Shown here: positions 53,547 through 64,000 of the stretch, piece after piece
Layout: every line of letters begins with the position of its first letter
Position numbering within the stretch: the first letter of the stretch is position 1
Notes under the pieces: model-generated
Told to the model about the DNA's origin: nothing
Seen by the model: the letters and a program-made list of their open reading frames with translations, nothing else
Database searches by the model: none
Assembly (NCBI GenBank): GCA_036927565.1
Contig: JAYESD010000001.1
Coordinates: forward strand, 279,569,560-279,633,559
From: Tuctoria greenei
Taxonomy: Eukaryota; Streptophyta; Magnoliopsida; Poales; Poaceae
Reading direction: 5' to 3'
Length of the DNA: 64,000 nucleotides
Translations under genes and position numbers: made by a program

Positions 53547-55892
53547 TGTGACACCCGGTTCCGAAAATGAACCAAGTGAGCGCATATGTGTGCCCAGGAC
53601 GTTCAACACACATACACGAGTGAATTCACAAAAGGATAACCAGATAATTACCACAAGACAAGATTAATTAACCACTTTTATTATACATTTCATAATATCC
53701 TCGAATACAAACTCTAATGATTATTAATTATAGTTTTTCAATAAATACAGCAGAAATCATCTAATAAAGCAACTATGCAGCTAAGCAAAGGGATATGGCA
53801 CAACTCCAATCAAACCATAGGCAAGCTGACGGCAGACACGGCCTAAAACTCCGCATTATCAACGTTATACTCTCAAATCTGACCTGCAACTGTTGGTGGT
53901 GGAATATCAAGGGTGAGTACATGTCGTACTCAGCAAGTGTGGGAAGTATGACATGTAGCTGATACAAATGACGACAATAATAAAGGCTAAGTGCTGCAAA
54001 GTACATTAAAACATTTGAAGAGTAGTATATTATATGTATGTGAAGTAAACCCATCATAAACCATGTAGTTATCATAATACCAGTCCATATTTCATTACCA
54101 TCAACCATATTCCAGATTTCTCATTACCATTAACCATATCTATTACCATAAACCATAATACCATCCCATAACCAGTACCAAACCATCCAAATCCAAAACC
54201 CCTCTAAGCATGTAGGTCATCCAGGTGCTCTTAACTGGGAGCACGACTATCATGAAGTTTTAATACTCTGCAGAGTTTGTACCGCTTTACCCATGTGTTT
54301 GCGATTTTATCACCCACTGGCGACTAAAGAACCTCCCTTATGCCAATTACACTTATTTTGGTGTATGACCAAGAGATTACAAAATAGCCTTTACAAAGGG
54401 ACTACTAGCATGTACGGACCCACTGAGGTTTCACCGGTGGCAATGCCTCCAACTGAGCACATCTTCAACCAAGGGCCCCCTCTTGTGCCATTCGGATCCC
54501 AGGAAGTCCCGCCACAAATCCAAACCCAATCCGACTCCCCTTCCCCGGTGCGCCAAATGATCCGTGCAGTACTAACAATACCCGAATTAATCATCTACGT
54601 CGCACCCATACTTGGCCTCATGGTGGCACTGTTGTCCTGGCATATTCTCGCATGAACCGGTAAAGCAAGCAAGCACCATGTCTTCCAACCCATCCACTTA
54701 ATAGGCTTGATTAGCTCACCCATTACCATATCATATTAACCAGTTCATATTAACCATAATCTCATTAATACATAATTAAATGATATAGTTGTATTCCCAT
54801 CCCAATTAATTAAGCAAAACAAAGGTAAAAAGTCCTTCCCAACTCTCTACCATGTATTCCAAGTGACAAGGGTGGTTAAACAAAGATAGTAAACTTCCTA
54901 TCATAGGAATTTCCATCAAATTGACACAAGCATGCAGTTTTGAAAACAAAACATTTATTGTAAAAACAGGATCAATACGTTCAAGGACACTTGCCTTGCT
55001 CTTGGGCTTGGTTTGGGTCAAAGTCTTCAAATTCCTGGTGTTGTAGGTCCTCCGCAGCACCCTCTGGCGCAAATCCGTCTAAACCGCGCAATAAACATAC
55101 AAGACAAGAATTACAATCAATAAGTGCACATATATTACTCAATATGTTATGACATGCATGATTAATGCAAATGCGAAGCCAAACTAGTTAATGAGTTACT
55201 ATTAATGTTCACTAATCATTTATAATGGTTATTAACAAGTTTACACAAGTTCATGTTGGTATTACATCAAATTGGAATTAGTTCATTATTAAACGAATTT
55301 GGAGACCGGACAAGTCCGTTGTAGGGCCAGACTAGTCTGCCCTACGCAGAACCAGCGAGCTAGGGTTTTTAAGATCGACGTGAATTTGGAGAAACGGGGT
55401 TGAATTCACATGAGAAAGAGAAAGTAGAAGGTACACCAGGTGTTTAGAACTCCAAAGAATCAAGGGTTTTGGAGGCAACACTTGGATCTTGACGATCTAG
55501 GGTTGAACAAGAAACTTGAAGGTGACTTGTTGATGAAGAACGAAAACTTGATAGAGATCTTGATCACTTGATCCTCTTTCATTTCCTCCTCCTCTTCTTC
55601 TTCCTCGGGATCTCCTTCTCCTCCTTGGTGGCGGCTCCCACGATCTAGGATTTGGTGGTCTTTCAAAAGAGGCAAAGAGATGTAAAGATGGGGTATTGGG
55701 TTGTTTATATAGGGGTGGAGGGCTAGGGTTGGGTGGATTTCGTGTTCAAGGCAGTGGAGGCTGGTGTGGGGTCCCACATGGGCTCCAAGAAGGTTAGACA
55801 TGACGTCCTTGGGCCCACTTAAGGTAAAATCCAAAAACGCATCGTGGAACAAAAGATCAACTCCGAATTGCGATCACCGGACAAGTCCGCAC
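53547..55892 (-). mobile_element. B3: Tekay-type LTR, partial
   Basis: TGTGACACCC start, homologous to the B2 LTRs but diverged; cut at 55892 by C2. TATA box near 55702-55711. Palindrome units at about 55306-55330 and 55878-55889; the rest of the array would lie beyond C2. Five bases before it: TTGAG. Whether it is a solo LTR or a full element cannot be seen. Confidence 0.9.
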
Positions 55893-56139
55893 TGAAAGTG
55901 CATATAGGAATCCCTTTTGGGTTTTGGATGATTTATGACAAGCAAATGAGATCCTAACCCCTTTGTTGAGATGAGCACAGGTTCTAATGGGAAAATGAGC
56001 AAAGAGCCAAAAAGAAGGGAGAATGAGGAGCAATGTGGAAAAGAGCTCAAGGAACAAGTGTAGTAGATCATTGTGTATGGAGTGTTCTAAGGAAACACAC
56101 CCCAAGAGCTCAAACACAAATAAAAACACACATTGCACA

Positions 56140-56462
56140 AAATCGGACAAGTCGGATCACACAACGAACTAGTCCGATATCATTCTGATGAAAATCGGAC
56201 AAGTCCGATATTGGCACGGACCAATTTTAAAACCCTCTGACCTAAATCGGACAAGTCCTCCAAGGGCGGACTTGTCACCCAATTCACTTAGGGTTTCACC
56301 AATCGGGACAAGTCCGATGATTATCGTACTAGTCCGAAGAATTCCAGAAGCGAAATCAGACAAGTTCGCTTCTAGCTAGACTAGTCCGATATTTCAGGAC
56401 ACTTAGGATTTGCTACACATAGCACACCGGACTAGTCCGGTGTCCACCATGGACTAGTCCGA
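56140..56462. repeat. Palindrome array in the C2 LTR
   Basis: About ten CGGACAAGTCCG/CGGACTAGTCCG units, more degraded than in C1, immediately upstream of the TATA box. Confidence 0.87.
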
Positions 56463-56496
56463 TCTTTCTAAACCCTAACGGTCATTTTTAGAAACC

Positions 56497-56508
56497 CCAT
56501 ATAAATAG
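56497..56508 (+). promoter_or_regulatory. TATA box of the C2 LTR
   Basis: CCATATAAATAG, same as C1, about 35 bp after the last palindrome. Confidence 0.7.
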
Positions 56509-57281
56509 ATGTGCACGGCCCAACTTTAATCAGACTCGAACCCCTGCGCCGTCACACCTCCCAAGATCCTCAAAAACACATCTCTCCACGAAATCAAAAG
56601 CCACAAAGATCAATATCTTGGGGATACACTTTGGAACATTGGAGCGACACGATTCATCACTCTTGAGCTCTTGGTTTGATTACCTAACACACTCCTGTGA
56701 TTTTCATTGTAATCTTTCGAGTGTGTTCTTGGTGGGGTTCTTGTTGTAATCTAGGGGATCCCTCAACGTATGAGAAGACCCCTTGAATTTGGTTATTTAC
56801 CATTTGTGATAAGTGAAGAGGATTGGCCTTCGTGGTGATCCGACAAGGGTAGGGTTGGAGAAGACCCGGTCCTTTTGTGGACTCCTCAACGTGGATGTAG
56901 GTTGCCTCTGTGGGAACCGAACCATGGGATAAATTGCTTGTGTTCTTACTTCGCGTTCATTGTTCTTATACATCATATCAATCTAGGGTTTCAATCAATC
57001 TTGCTTACTTTACGTTAAAACATCAAATATAAGATTGACTTGTGGTATACCCTAGTTCATAATCTTGCAACACTTCACTTACAAGTATATTTCCGCTGCA
57101 TGCATCCTAGAATCAAATTAATCGATCAGACTTGATTAACCTAGTCGGTACACATCGGACTAGTCCGCACTTGACCGGACTAGTCCGATATCTCGAGTTT
57201 TGATCTGGTTGTTAAGTGTTGCAGGTTCCGACAAAATTCAAAAGGCCTATTCACCCCCCCCCCCCCTAGACCACATTCAAT

Positions 57282-57293
57282 TGGTATCAAGAT
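57282..57293 (+). other. C2 primer binding site, decayed
   Basis: TGGTATCAAGAT: the first eight bases of the initiator-Met tRNA site are kept, the rest changed. Confidence 0.75.
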
Positions 57294-57317
57294 GGAGACT
57301 AATCGCTCGAAGAGATC

Positions 57318-58732
57318 ATGTAGGACATGAAAGACGTACACAAGAGCAACAACCAAGAGAAGGTTGATGAAGATAAGAACCAGAAATTGGAAAAGCTCCT
57401 CGAAGCCATTCAATACTTTGAGGATGACGATGAGGAGACGCTGGAACTCAAGGCACTCCTAAGTAAGAAAACCCTTTCCAAGGGAAAGGTGAAAATTGAA
57501 GATGAAATGAAGAAGAAGGGGAGTAGTCACACCGACTACTCCCGATATCATTTCAACTATGATCGTCTAAATTCTAACAATAATCATTATCTATCTATTC
57601 CACTTGGAAAAGCCCCACACTTTGACGGCAATGATTACTCAATGTGGAAGAAAAATATGAAAATGCATTTGATTTCTCTAAATCCAAGTTTGTGGCACAT
57701 AGTATGCACAGGAAGAGATACCCCGGATGATGATGAGGAGCTCACACCGAGCCAAGAGCAAGCCATCCATCGAAATGCTCAAGCTGCTACAATCATTACT
57801 TCATCGCTCAGTCGGGATGAGTTTACAAAGGTAGATGGACTCGAGATCGCGAAAGAGATATGGGATACATTGCAAACCGCACATGAAGGCGATCGTCATG
57901 TGCGAGAAGCGAAGATCAAGATGATTAAAGGCGAGCTAGGAAGGTTCACAATCGAAGAAGATGAGACGCCACAAGACATGTACAACCGATTAAAGACGCT
58001 CATCAACAAGGTGCGAGCATATGGAAGCAAGAAGTGGAATGACCACGAGGTTGTGAAGCTCATCCTTAGAGCCTTCATGCCTTGAAATGTCACCTTACGC
58101 TCAATGATACGAGAAAGCCCCGGATACAGGAAGATGACCCCGGATGAGCTACTTGGGAAAATCATCAACTTTGAGATGATGGAAAAACAAGATAAACATG
58201 TTAAGGAAATTGCCGACCACACCTCGACAAAGAAGAAAGGGGTTGCTCTAAAGTCCACCCTTAAGCCCTTGTCTAAAGAAGCTCGAGAAGCTCAACTAGA
58301 AGAAGATGGTGATGATGAAAGCAGTGACTTGGATGAATATGACATGATACTGTTCATGAAGAAATTCAAGAAGATGATAAAGAAGAGACAAGGCGCTAAA
58401 TCAAGTGAAGGAAAGTACAAGGAAAGATCAAAGTCAAAGTTGAGGCGGGCATGCTATAATTGTGGTGAGTATAGCCACTTTATAGTTGATTGCCCATATG
58501 AAGAGAACAAGAAGAAGACCAAAGAAGTCAAGCCTCAACCCAAGAAATTCTTCAAGAAGAAGAAACAAGCCGAACAAGCGCATATAGGGAAAGAGTGGGA
58601 CTCAAATGATGAGTCCTCATCCGAAGAAGAAGAAGAGATGGCTAGCATAGCCATCCAGAAGACATCCAAGAAGTCCACTCTCTTCCCTACTCTCGGCGCA
58701 TGGAAGGGGAACGGCACTTGCCTCATGGCAAG
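57318..58732 (+). pseudogene. gag: C2 gag, first part
   Basis: The family start ATG (57318) is followed by TAG in place of the TCG seen in C1; the next ATG is 57327. The frame then runs to a TGA at 58083-58085 where C1 reads Arg (CGA to TGA), and continues in the same frame to the solo LTR. It contains the capsid block HFDGNDYSMWKKNMKMHL, zinc knuckle CYNCGEYSHFIVDC (about 58450-58495) and the Lys-rich tail. It is better preserved than C1: two stops and no frameshift in this part. Confidence 0.92.
58728..58732. repeat. Target site duplication of the second solo LTR, left copy
   Basis: GCAAG before the LTR; ACAAG at 59558-59562 after it, one mismatch. Confidence 0.75.
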
Positions 58733-59557
58733 TGTCGGAGTGTTGTTCTGGCAATTCTCCCGATACTACTGTTGGTTGCTCGCAAAGTTTGTAGTTAGGT
58801 ATTAGACGCGCAGAGATTCAGAACACGATGGCAAGTAGACACAAGGATTTACGTGGTTCGGGCCGCCTGAGAGTAATACCCTACTCCACGGGGTGTGTAG
58901 TTGTTGTATTGAACGTCTAGGCACTTGTGAGCGTGTGTCAGAGCCTAGTATGAGAGTGTCTAAGAGTCGAGAGTTCCCAGAGGGGCCTTCGTGTATTGTT
59001 CGACCAGTCCTTTTATAGCACAAGGACTGGTCGTTACATCGCTAGCCTGGCCCGACATGTGGCCCTGGCGGTTACTGATGCTTAATACACAATTAATGAG
59101 GTTAATTACCCTTAATAGTGTGGTAACGGGCCTTGACAGTGCCGTTACTAGAATTAAGGGCCATCTAATCGTGTGTCATTAATGTGGTATTAATGACACT
59201 TAATCGGGTCTTGAAGTCTTTGATTGTCCCTCGGAGGTCCGAGCCGTTGGAGGTACACCAGTCTGATTGTTGAGGCTGAAGGTCTGGCGGTTGGACACGT
59301 GGCAGATCCGAAGCTTCCCTCTATTGGGGGTTAGGTCCAGGGATGCTGTGCAGGTGTTTAGCCCGGAGCTTTCTCATGTGTGGGATGTAGCTCCGGTTGC
59401 AGTATACACGTGGCAGCACCTGGGACTTACCATAGAAGGGAGGCAGGTCCAGTCCCGTACAACACGTGGGGCCTTCAAATGCCTTCAACTCAGACAGGTG
59501 AAGTTCCTTTGGTCTTCTTGTAGTCCCAAGGGGTATACGGTACGTAGGGTACCGACA
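58733..59557 (-). mobile_element. Solo LTR of an A-related element in C2 gag
   Basis: 825 bp, TGTCGGAGTG to GGTACCGACA, A-family LTR in minus orientation with TATAAAAGG (minus) near 59011-59019. C1 reads straight through at the same position (about 28970), confirming an insertion. Confidence 0.92.
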
Positions 59558-59562
59558 ACAAG

Positions 59563-60454
59563 GGAAGGTAAATGCAAGGTAACAACAAAACCCTCTTCCA
59601 TGCATTCCTATTCCAGTGATAGTGAAATTAATAGTGATAATGAAGATATGCTCATTGGGTTAACAACCATTAAAATGAAAATCTTACTCGATCAACTTGT
59701 TAAGAAGGAGAAGTTGATACATCGTCAAGAAGACATAATTATCTCCCAAAAGGAGGAATATGTTTAACTTGACAAACTTCTAGAGCTTGAAAAGGAGTGA
59801 AGCAAGTCACTGGAGCTTGAGTTAGCTTCAAGCAAGGAAGCTTGCTTGAAGTTAAGTGACTCAAATGCTACAATCAAGGACGAACTTGCTAACCTAATCA
59901 AGGTTAACAAGATCCTTGAAGTGCAAGTTGAGTCACTCAAGCAAGGTGACCCTTCATCCTCTTCAAGTTCACCTTCTCAACCCATTAAAACTGAAATTGC
60001 TTCTACTTGTACATGTGGTAAAGTTGACACCAGTTTGAAGGACAAGTCAACCTCTACCAAGGACAATCATCCTTCACAAAATGGCATTTTTGACAAGGAG
60101 AAGATCAAATATGCACATACTTGGTCACAAGACCTCCAAATGTCAAATATGGCATTGGTTACTCTTATGGTGAAAATCAACAAGCTAGAAGCCATAAGAA
60201 TAACAAGGATAGCAATGTCTTTGTAAAGGGAAGACTCTCCCAAACTGGAAAATCAAAAATTAATGAATACAACACACATGATCATCGGACTAGTCCGGTC
60301 GGGATCCGGACAAGTGCGGTCCTCCGGACAAGTCCGATCTCCCAGACTAGTCCTGTGTATAAACAACAACAATTGCTATTTAGAACTTTCGATGCATATT
60401 ATGTCTTAATGAGAAGTAATTATGGAAAAGTTTATGCTCATTATGTTGGGCCAC
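59563..60454 (+). pseudogene. C2 gag end and gag-protease linker, cut by B4
   Basis: It continues gag after the solo LTR: the coiled-coil segment (DQLVKKEKLIHRQED, LELASSKEAC) with stops near 59765 and 59798, then a Ser-rich stretch, a frameshift near 60120 and the linker with the in-frame palindrome array at 60285-60354. It ends at the B4 LTR; protease, integrase and reverse transcriptase of C2 lie right of the window. Confidence 0.88.
60285..60354. repeat. In-frame palindrome array in the C2 linker
   Basis: Three units and a decayed fourth (CGGACTAGTCCG, CGGACAAGTGCG, CGGACAAGTCCG, AGACTAGTCC), at the same place as 28199-28249 in C1. Confidence 0.85.
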
Positions 60455-60987
60455 TGTGACACCCGGTTCCGAATATGAACCAAGCGTAACGCATATGTGT
60501 GCCCAGGATGTTCAACACACATACACGAATGATTCACAAATGATAAACAGAATTTAACCACGTCTTAACTAATACATAAGTACTTTATTACAATAATCCA
60601 ATAGTTCACAAATAATAAAACTCTAAATAATTGCAGCGGAAAATAAACTAAACAATGCGACTCCAATCCACAGGCAATTGACGGCGGTACGCAACCTAGT
60701 ACTCCTCGTGATCCTCAGGGTACTCCCAATTGTCTCCAGTAGCTGTTGGGGGGGGATTGCAAGGGTGAGTACATGTCGTACTCAGCAAGTGTGGAAAGTA
60801 TGACATGTGGCTAATTCAAATGACGACAATAATAATGGCTAAGTGCTGAAAAGTACAGTAAAACATTTGAAAGGCATTATACTATGTCTATGTGAAATAA
60901 ATCCCATCATATTAACAAGGTATAAACAATATCCAATTATTACCAACATTACCATTATCCATGTCCGAATACCATAACTCAATTCCA

Positions 60988-61078
60988 TAACCATGACCAC
61001 AACCATCACCAAACCATAACCATTACCAAACCATAACCATCACCAAACCATAACCATTACCAAACCATAACCATCCCC
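60988..61078. repeat. Short tandem repeat in the B4 LTR
   Basis: Four to five imperfect copies of ACCAAACCATAACCATT/C. B1 and B2 have shorter versions (near 18240 and 38050). Confidence 0.8.
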
Positions 61079-62639
61079 AAATCCCAATTTCCAACTCTAA
61101 TCATGTAGGTCATCCAGGCGCTCATAACCGGGAGCACGGCTATCATGATAGTTTTTAAACACTCTGCAGAGGTTGTACCACTTTACCCACATGTTTGTGA
61201 TTTTATCACCTTTCGATGACTAAGAAACCTCCATTATGCCATCTCACACTTCCGTAGGTGTGTGGCCAAGAGATCACAAAATAGCCTTTCAAAAGGGACT
61301 ACTAGTATGTACGGGCCCACTAAGGTTTCACCGGCAGGCTTGAACCTCTATTCTCCCACCTACGGGTCCCCTCGTGTGCCATGCGGATCCCAGGGCAGTC
61401 CTCCTCGACTCCCATTCCCCGCGCCATCCAATGGTCCATACAATACTAGCAGCGCTCCTAATTATTCAGCTACGCCGCACCCATACTTGGCCTTGTGGTG
61501 GCACTGTTGACCTGGCATATTCTCGCATGAACCGGTCCTTAGATCTAAGGCAAGCAAACCACCATAACATCCAACCCATCCACAAAACCATGCTTGCTTA
61601 GATCACCCATCGTATTGACCAGTTCACATTAACCAGAATATCATTGATGCATAATTAAATATGTAGTGTTGCTTCCCCATCCCAATTAATCAAGCGAGGC
61701 AAAAAGGTAAAACCCTTCCCGACTCTCTACCATAAATTCCAGGTGACAAGGGTGGTCAAACAAAACTAGTAAACTTCCTACCATAGGATTCCCATCAATT
61801 TGACACAAGCATGCAAGTTCGCAAACAAAACATTTATTTTAAAATAGGATCAATATGCTTCAAGGACACTTGCCTTGCTCCGGCGGGTGGGGTTGCTCAA
61901 GCGCTTCGAAGTCTTGGTTTTGGAAATCCTCGTACGCAACCTCTTGAGCACGTTCCTCTACGCGTGATCATACATACAAGAAAAACATATACAATTCAAC
62001 ATAATGCACACAAAATAATCAACATGCAATGACATGTATGCATGCACAATTTAATAATTAATTTACTACGGTCATTTATTAATTAGATGCGTCTAGTTCA
62101 TACGTGTTCATATGTGTTTACGGGGGTTTTAGGGTGGATTAATGCTGCTGAAAATAAAATCATGGTGCAACTAAATTTAATTTACGCCTACTAGATTTAA
62201 TACGGTCGCAAAAATTTGCATCGGGAACGAACTCTACCGTAGATCTGACGGCGTGACGATCGCGGAATAAATGCGAGGCGTAGACGAAATAGATGGTGCA
62301 GCAGTCCTTCGGCGGTACGACGGTGGCGGCGCGATGTCGGCGACGATCTCCGGCGAACGGCGGTGTCCTCCTCTTTTTCTCCCTCTTCTTCCCCTTCTTT
62401 TTCTCTTTTTTTTTTTCTTCCCTGGGCGCCTCTGTTTTCTCTGTTCCCGTCGCCCTTTTCTTCTCTGGAAACGGCGGCTGGGTCTGGCGACTTTTCCTCC
62501 TTGCTGGCGGCTGCTGGTTCGTGGGGAAAAAGGGCCTAGGCCTGGGTCCTATTTATAGGGGCGTAGCTAGGGTATGTCACCGGTAAAATCGGAAGCGGTT
62601 AAGGGATAGACTCGTATCCGGGAAAAACGGGGCGTTACG

Positions 62640-62934
62640 GCGCGGGAGAGGGCGGGAGACCGCGCGCGTAGGGAAAAAAAATCGCGTCGGGGGGCGGGAG
62701 ACCGAGGCGGCTGCGGCCTCGGGCGGTGCGCGCCGCGCGACAGGGGGGGGGGGGGGCGGGGCCCGGCGCTCTGCGCTGCGCTGCAGAGCAGCCGCAGGCG
62801 GCGCGGGTCAGGGGGCGGCAGCGGCGTGGGGCCCCCGGGCGGGCGCGCTCGCTCGCGCGTGCGGGCGTGGCCTCGGGGCGCGGTGCCGGCTCGGCCGGCT
62901 GGGCGCTGGCCTGGCCGCCGGGCGGCTCCTTGCT
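62640..62934. other. GC-rich block in the B4 LTR
   Basis: Dense CG dinucleotides and a run of about 13 G near 62741. No coding I can support. Replaces sequence present in B1/B2. Confidence 0.75.
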
Positions 62935-63245
62935 TTCTTTTTTTTTTCTTTTTTTTATTCTTTTATATATATATATTATAATATATTTTATTACTTATAT
63001 TTTATTTATTATTATTTTTTTTATCTATTATTCTTATAATATATATTATTAATGTTATATATTTTTTTTCTATTATACTTTTTTTTTATTTTGTTATATA
63101 TATATTATTTATATATATTTATATTATTCTTTTTTTTTTATTCTTATTCCCTATTACAAGTTTTAGCCTATAATTATTGTTTTCTTTCCTTCTTTTGCCA
63201 CACGTATTTGTATACGCATATGTTTTATTTTTTTTTCTTTTATTC
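62935..63245. repeat. T-rich and TA-rich low-complexity block in the B4 LTR
   Basis: Long runs of T with TATATA stretches on the plus strand; occupies the place of the palindrome array in B2. Confidence 0.85.
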
Positions 63246-63293
63246 TACTAGTGTTTAATGCATGACCATGTATGCAATGCATGATGCGAAAAT

Positions 63294-64000
63294 TTAGGGT
63301 GTTACAAACCTACCCCCCTTAAAGTGAATCTCGCCCTCGAGATTCGACAGCGTGGAGAAAAGATGAGGGAATTCTGCCTTCAGGTCTTCTTCACGTTCCC
63401 ATGTAGCTTCGGCTTCCGTATGGTGTTTCCATTGCACTTTGCACCAACGGATCCTCTTATTTCTCGTGACTCTTTCTTTCATATCCAAAATTTTGATAGG
63501 TTGCTCGACATAAGACAAATCCTCTTGAAGTTCTAACTCGTCCATCGGCACTTGTTCTTCCGGTACCCTGAGACACTTTTTGAGTTGAGAGACGTGAAAT
63601 ACGTCGTGTACATCGGAGAGATACGTTGGCAGCTCAAGTCGATAAGCTACCTCTCCTCGCTTGTCCAGAATCTTAAATGGTCCGATGTAACGTGGTGCCA
63701 GTTTTCCCTTGACGTTAAACCTTCGCTGACCTCTGATAGGTGACACTTTGAGGTATACAAAATCTCCAACTTCAAAAGTCAGACTCCTTCGCCTATTATC
63801 AGCATAACCTTTCTGTCGAGACTGGGCAGCCTTTAAGTTTTCCCGTATTATCTGGACTTGCCTTTCAGCTTCTTGTAACACGTCGGGACCAAACACTTGA
63901 TTCTCTCCGGTTTCATTCCAAAACAAGGGAGTCCTACATTTCCTTCCGTATAATGCTTCATAGGGTGACATTTTCAAACTTGCTTGGTAACTATTGTTGT
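63294..64000 (-). CDS. gag-pol: B4 gag-pol, integrase end and chromodomain-like tail, partial
   Basis: Open from the right edge to TAA/TAG at 63294, four codons inside the LTR. It carries the integrase C-terminal part (MSPYEALYGRKCRTPLFW, KLAPRYIGPFKILDKRGEVAY, DVFHVSQLKKCLR) and the chromodomain-like WCKVQWKHHTEAEATWE. About 80% similar to B2 by eye; no break in this part. The polypurine tract AAGGGGGGTAGGTT is at 63307-63320. The start lies outside the window. Confidence 0.93.
   Translation of the reverse strand, partial: NNSYQASLKMSPYEALYGRKCRTPLFWNETGENQVFGPDVLQEAERQVQIIRENLKAAQSRQKGYADNRRRSLTFEVGDFVYLKVSPIRGQRRFNVKGKLAPRYIGPFKILDKRGEVAYRLELPTYLSDVHDVFHVSQLKKCLRVPEEQVPMDELELQEDLSYVEQPIKILDMKERVTRNKRIRWCKVQWKHHTEAEATWEREEDLKAEFPHLFSTLSNLEGEIHFKGGRFVTP

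Larger units (their letters stand above)
55893..57279 (+). mobile_element. C2 (Sirevirus) 5' LTR
   Basis: 1387 bp, TGAAAGTGCATA to CCACATTCA, same family as C1. Palindrome array at about 56140-56462, TATA box CCATATAAATAG at 56497-56508, further palindromes near 57147-57190, C-run at 57253-57266. Inserted 3 bp beyond a palindrome of B3. Confidence 0.93.
60455..63306 (-). mobile_element. B4: Tekay-type 3' LTR, divergent subfamily
   Basis: 2852 bp, TGTGACACCC to GGTGTTACA. The left 1.5 kb is homologous to the B2 LTR; from about 62030 the sequence differs and no palindrome array is present. Instead there is a GC-rich block and an AT/T-rich block. It sits in the C2 linker; preceding bases GCCAC would be its target duplication. 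Confidence 0.9.

Noticed and set aside
62271..63258. Reading frames rich in Phe/Tyr or Arg/Gly in the B4 LTR
   Set aside because: Products of T-rich and GC-rich low-complexity DNA, without domain support.

Overview
The window is plant nuclear DNA, most likely from a grass, made almost entirely of nested LTR retrotransposons. The main evidence is the element families: Ty3/Gypsy Tat-lineage elements with an antisense extra gene (a 'putative gypsy type transposon' protein as in grass Tat elements), Ty3/Gypsy chromoviruses of the Tekay/Del type, and Ty1/Copia Sireviruses with an env-like third reading frame. I found no intact host gene, rRNA or tRNA gene. Below, family A is the Tat-type, B the Tekay-type and C the Sirevirus-type.

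Left nest (1-51893). The oldest piece is A2, a plus-strand Tat element decayed by stop codons; its visible parts are 31895-37429, 48026-49350 and 50211-51893. It was invaded three times. Sirevirus C1 (minus, 20432-31894) sits in its RNase H region. Chromovirus B2 (minus, 37430-48025) and a solo A-type LTR (49351-50210) both sit in its antisense gene. C1's 3' LTR was in turn hit by chromovirus B1 (minus, 644-926 plus 13864-20431). B1's integrase was hit twice by A elements: complete A1 (927-13863, target duplication AAGTC) and a second copy whose LTR (1-643) runs off the left edge. This side is four levels deep (A2, C1, B1, A1).

Right nest (51894-64000). Unassigned sequence at 51894-53306 leads into a broken Copia-type gag fragment (53307-53546). 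This is cut by a B-type LTR (B3, 53547-55892). B3 is cut by Sirevirus C2 (plus, 55893-60454). C2 itself carries a solo A-type LTR (58733-59557) and is cut by chromovirus B4 (minus, 60455 to the right edge).

How the genes work together. Each element encodes Gag, protease, reverse transcriptase, RNase H and integrase for copy-and-paste transposition. A adds an archaeal-type second RNase H and an intron-containing antisense gene. C adds an env-like protein. B adds a chromodomain-like tail on integrase. B2 is the standout element: its two 2882-bp LTRs line up without an indel and looked identical where compared, it has a clean target duplication (CGCTA), and it has one uninterrupted 1572-codon gag-pol frame. 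It is the likeliest recently active element here.

The most unusual signal is an array of 12-bp palindromes (CGGACTAGTCCG and variants with CAAG or CTTG centres). It lies upstream of the TATA box in the LTRs of both the Gypsy B family and the Copia C family, with shared non-palindromic linkers, and recurs in-frame inside the Sirevirus coding region. Family A carries its own palindrome classes in its untranslated region and inside its RNase H coding region.
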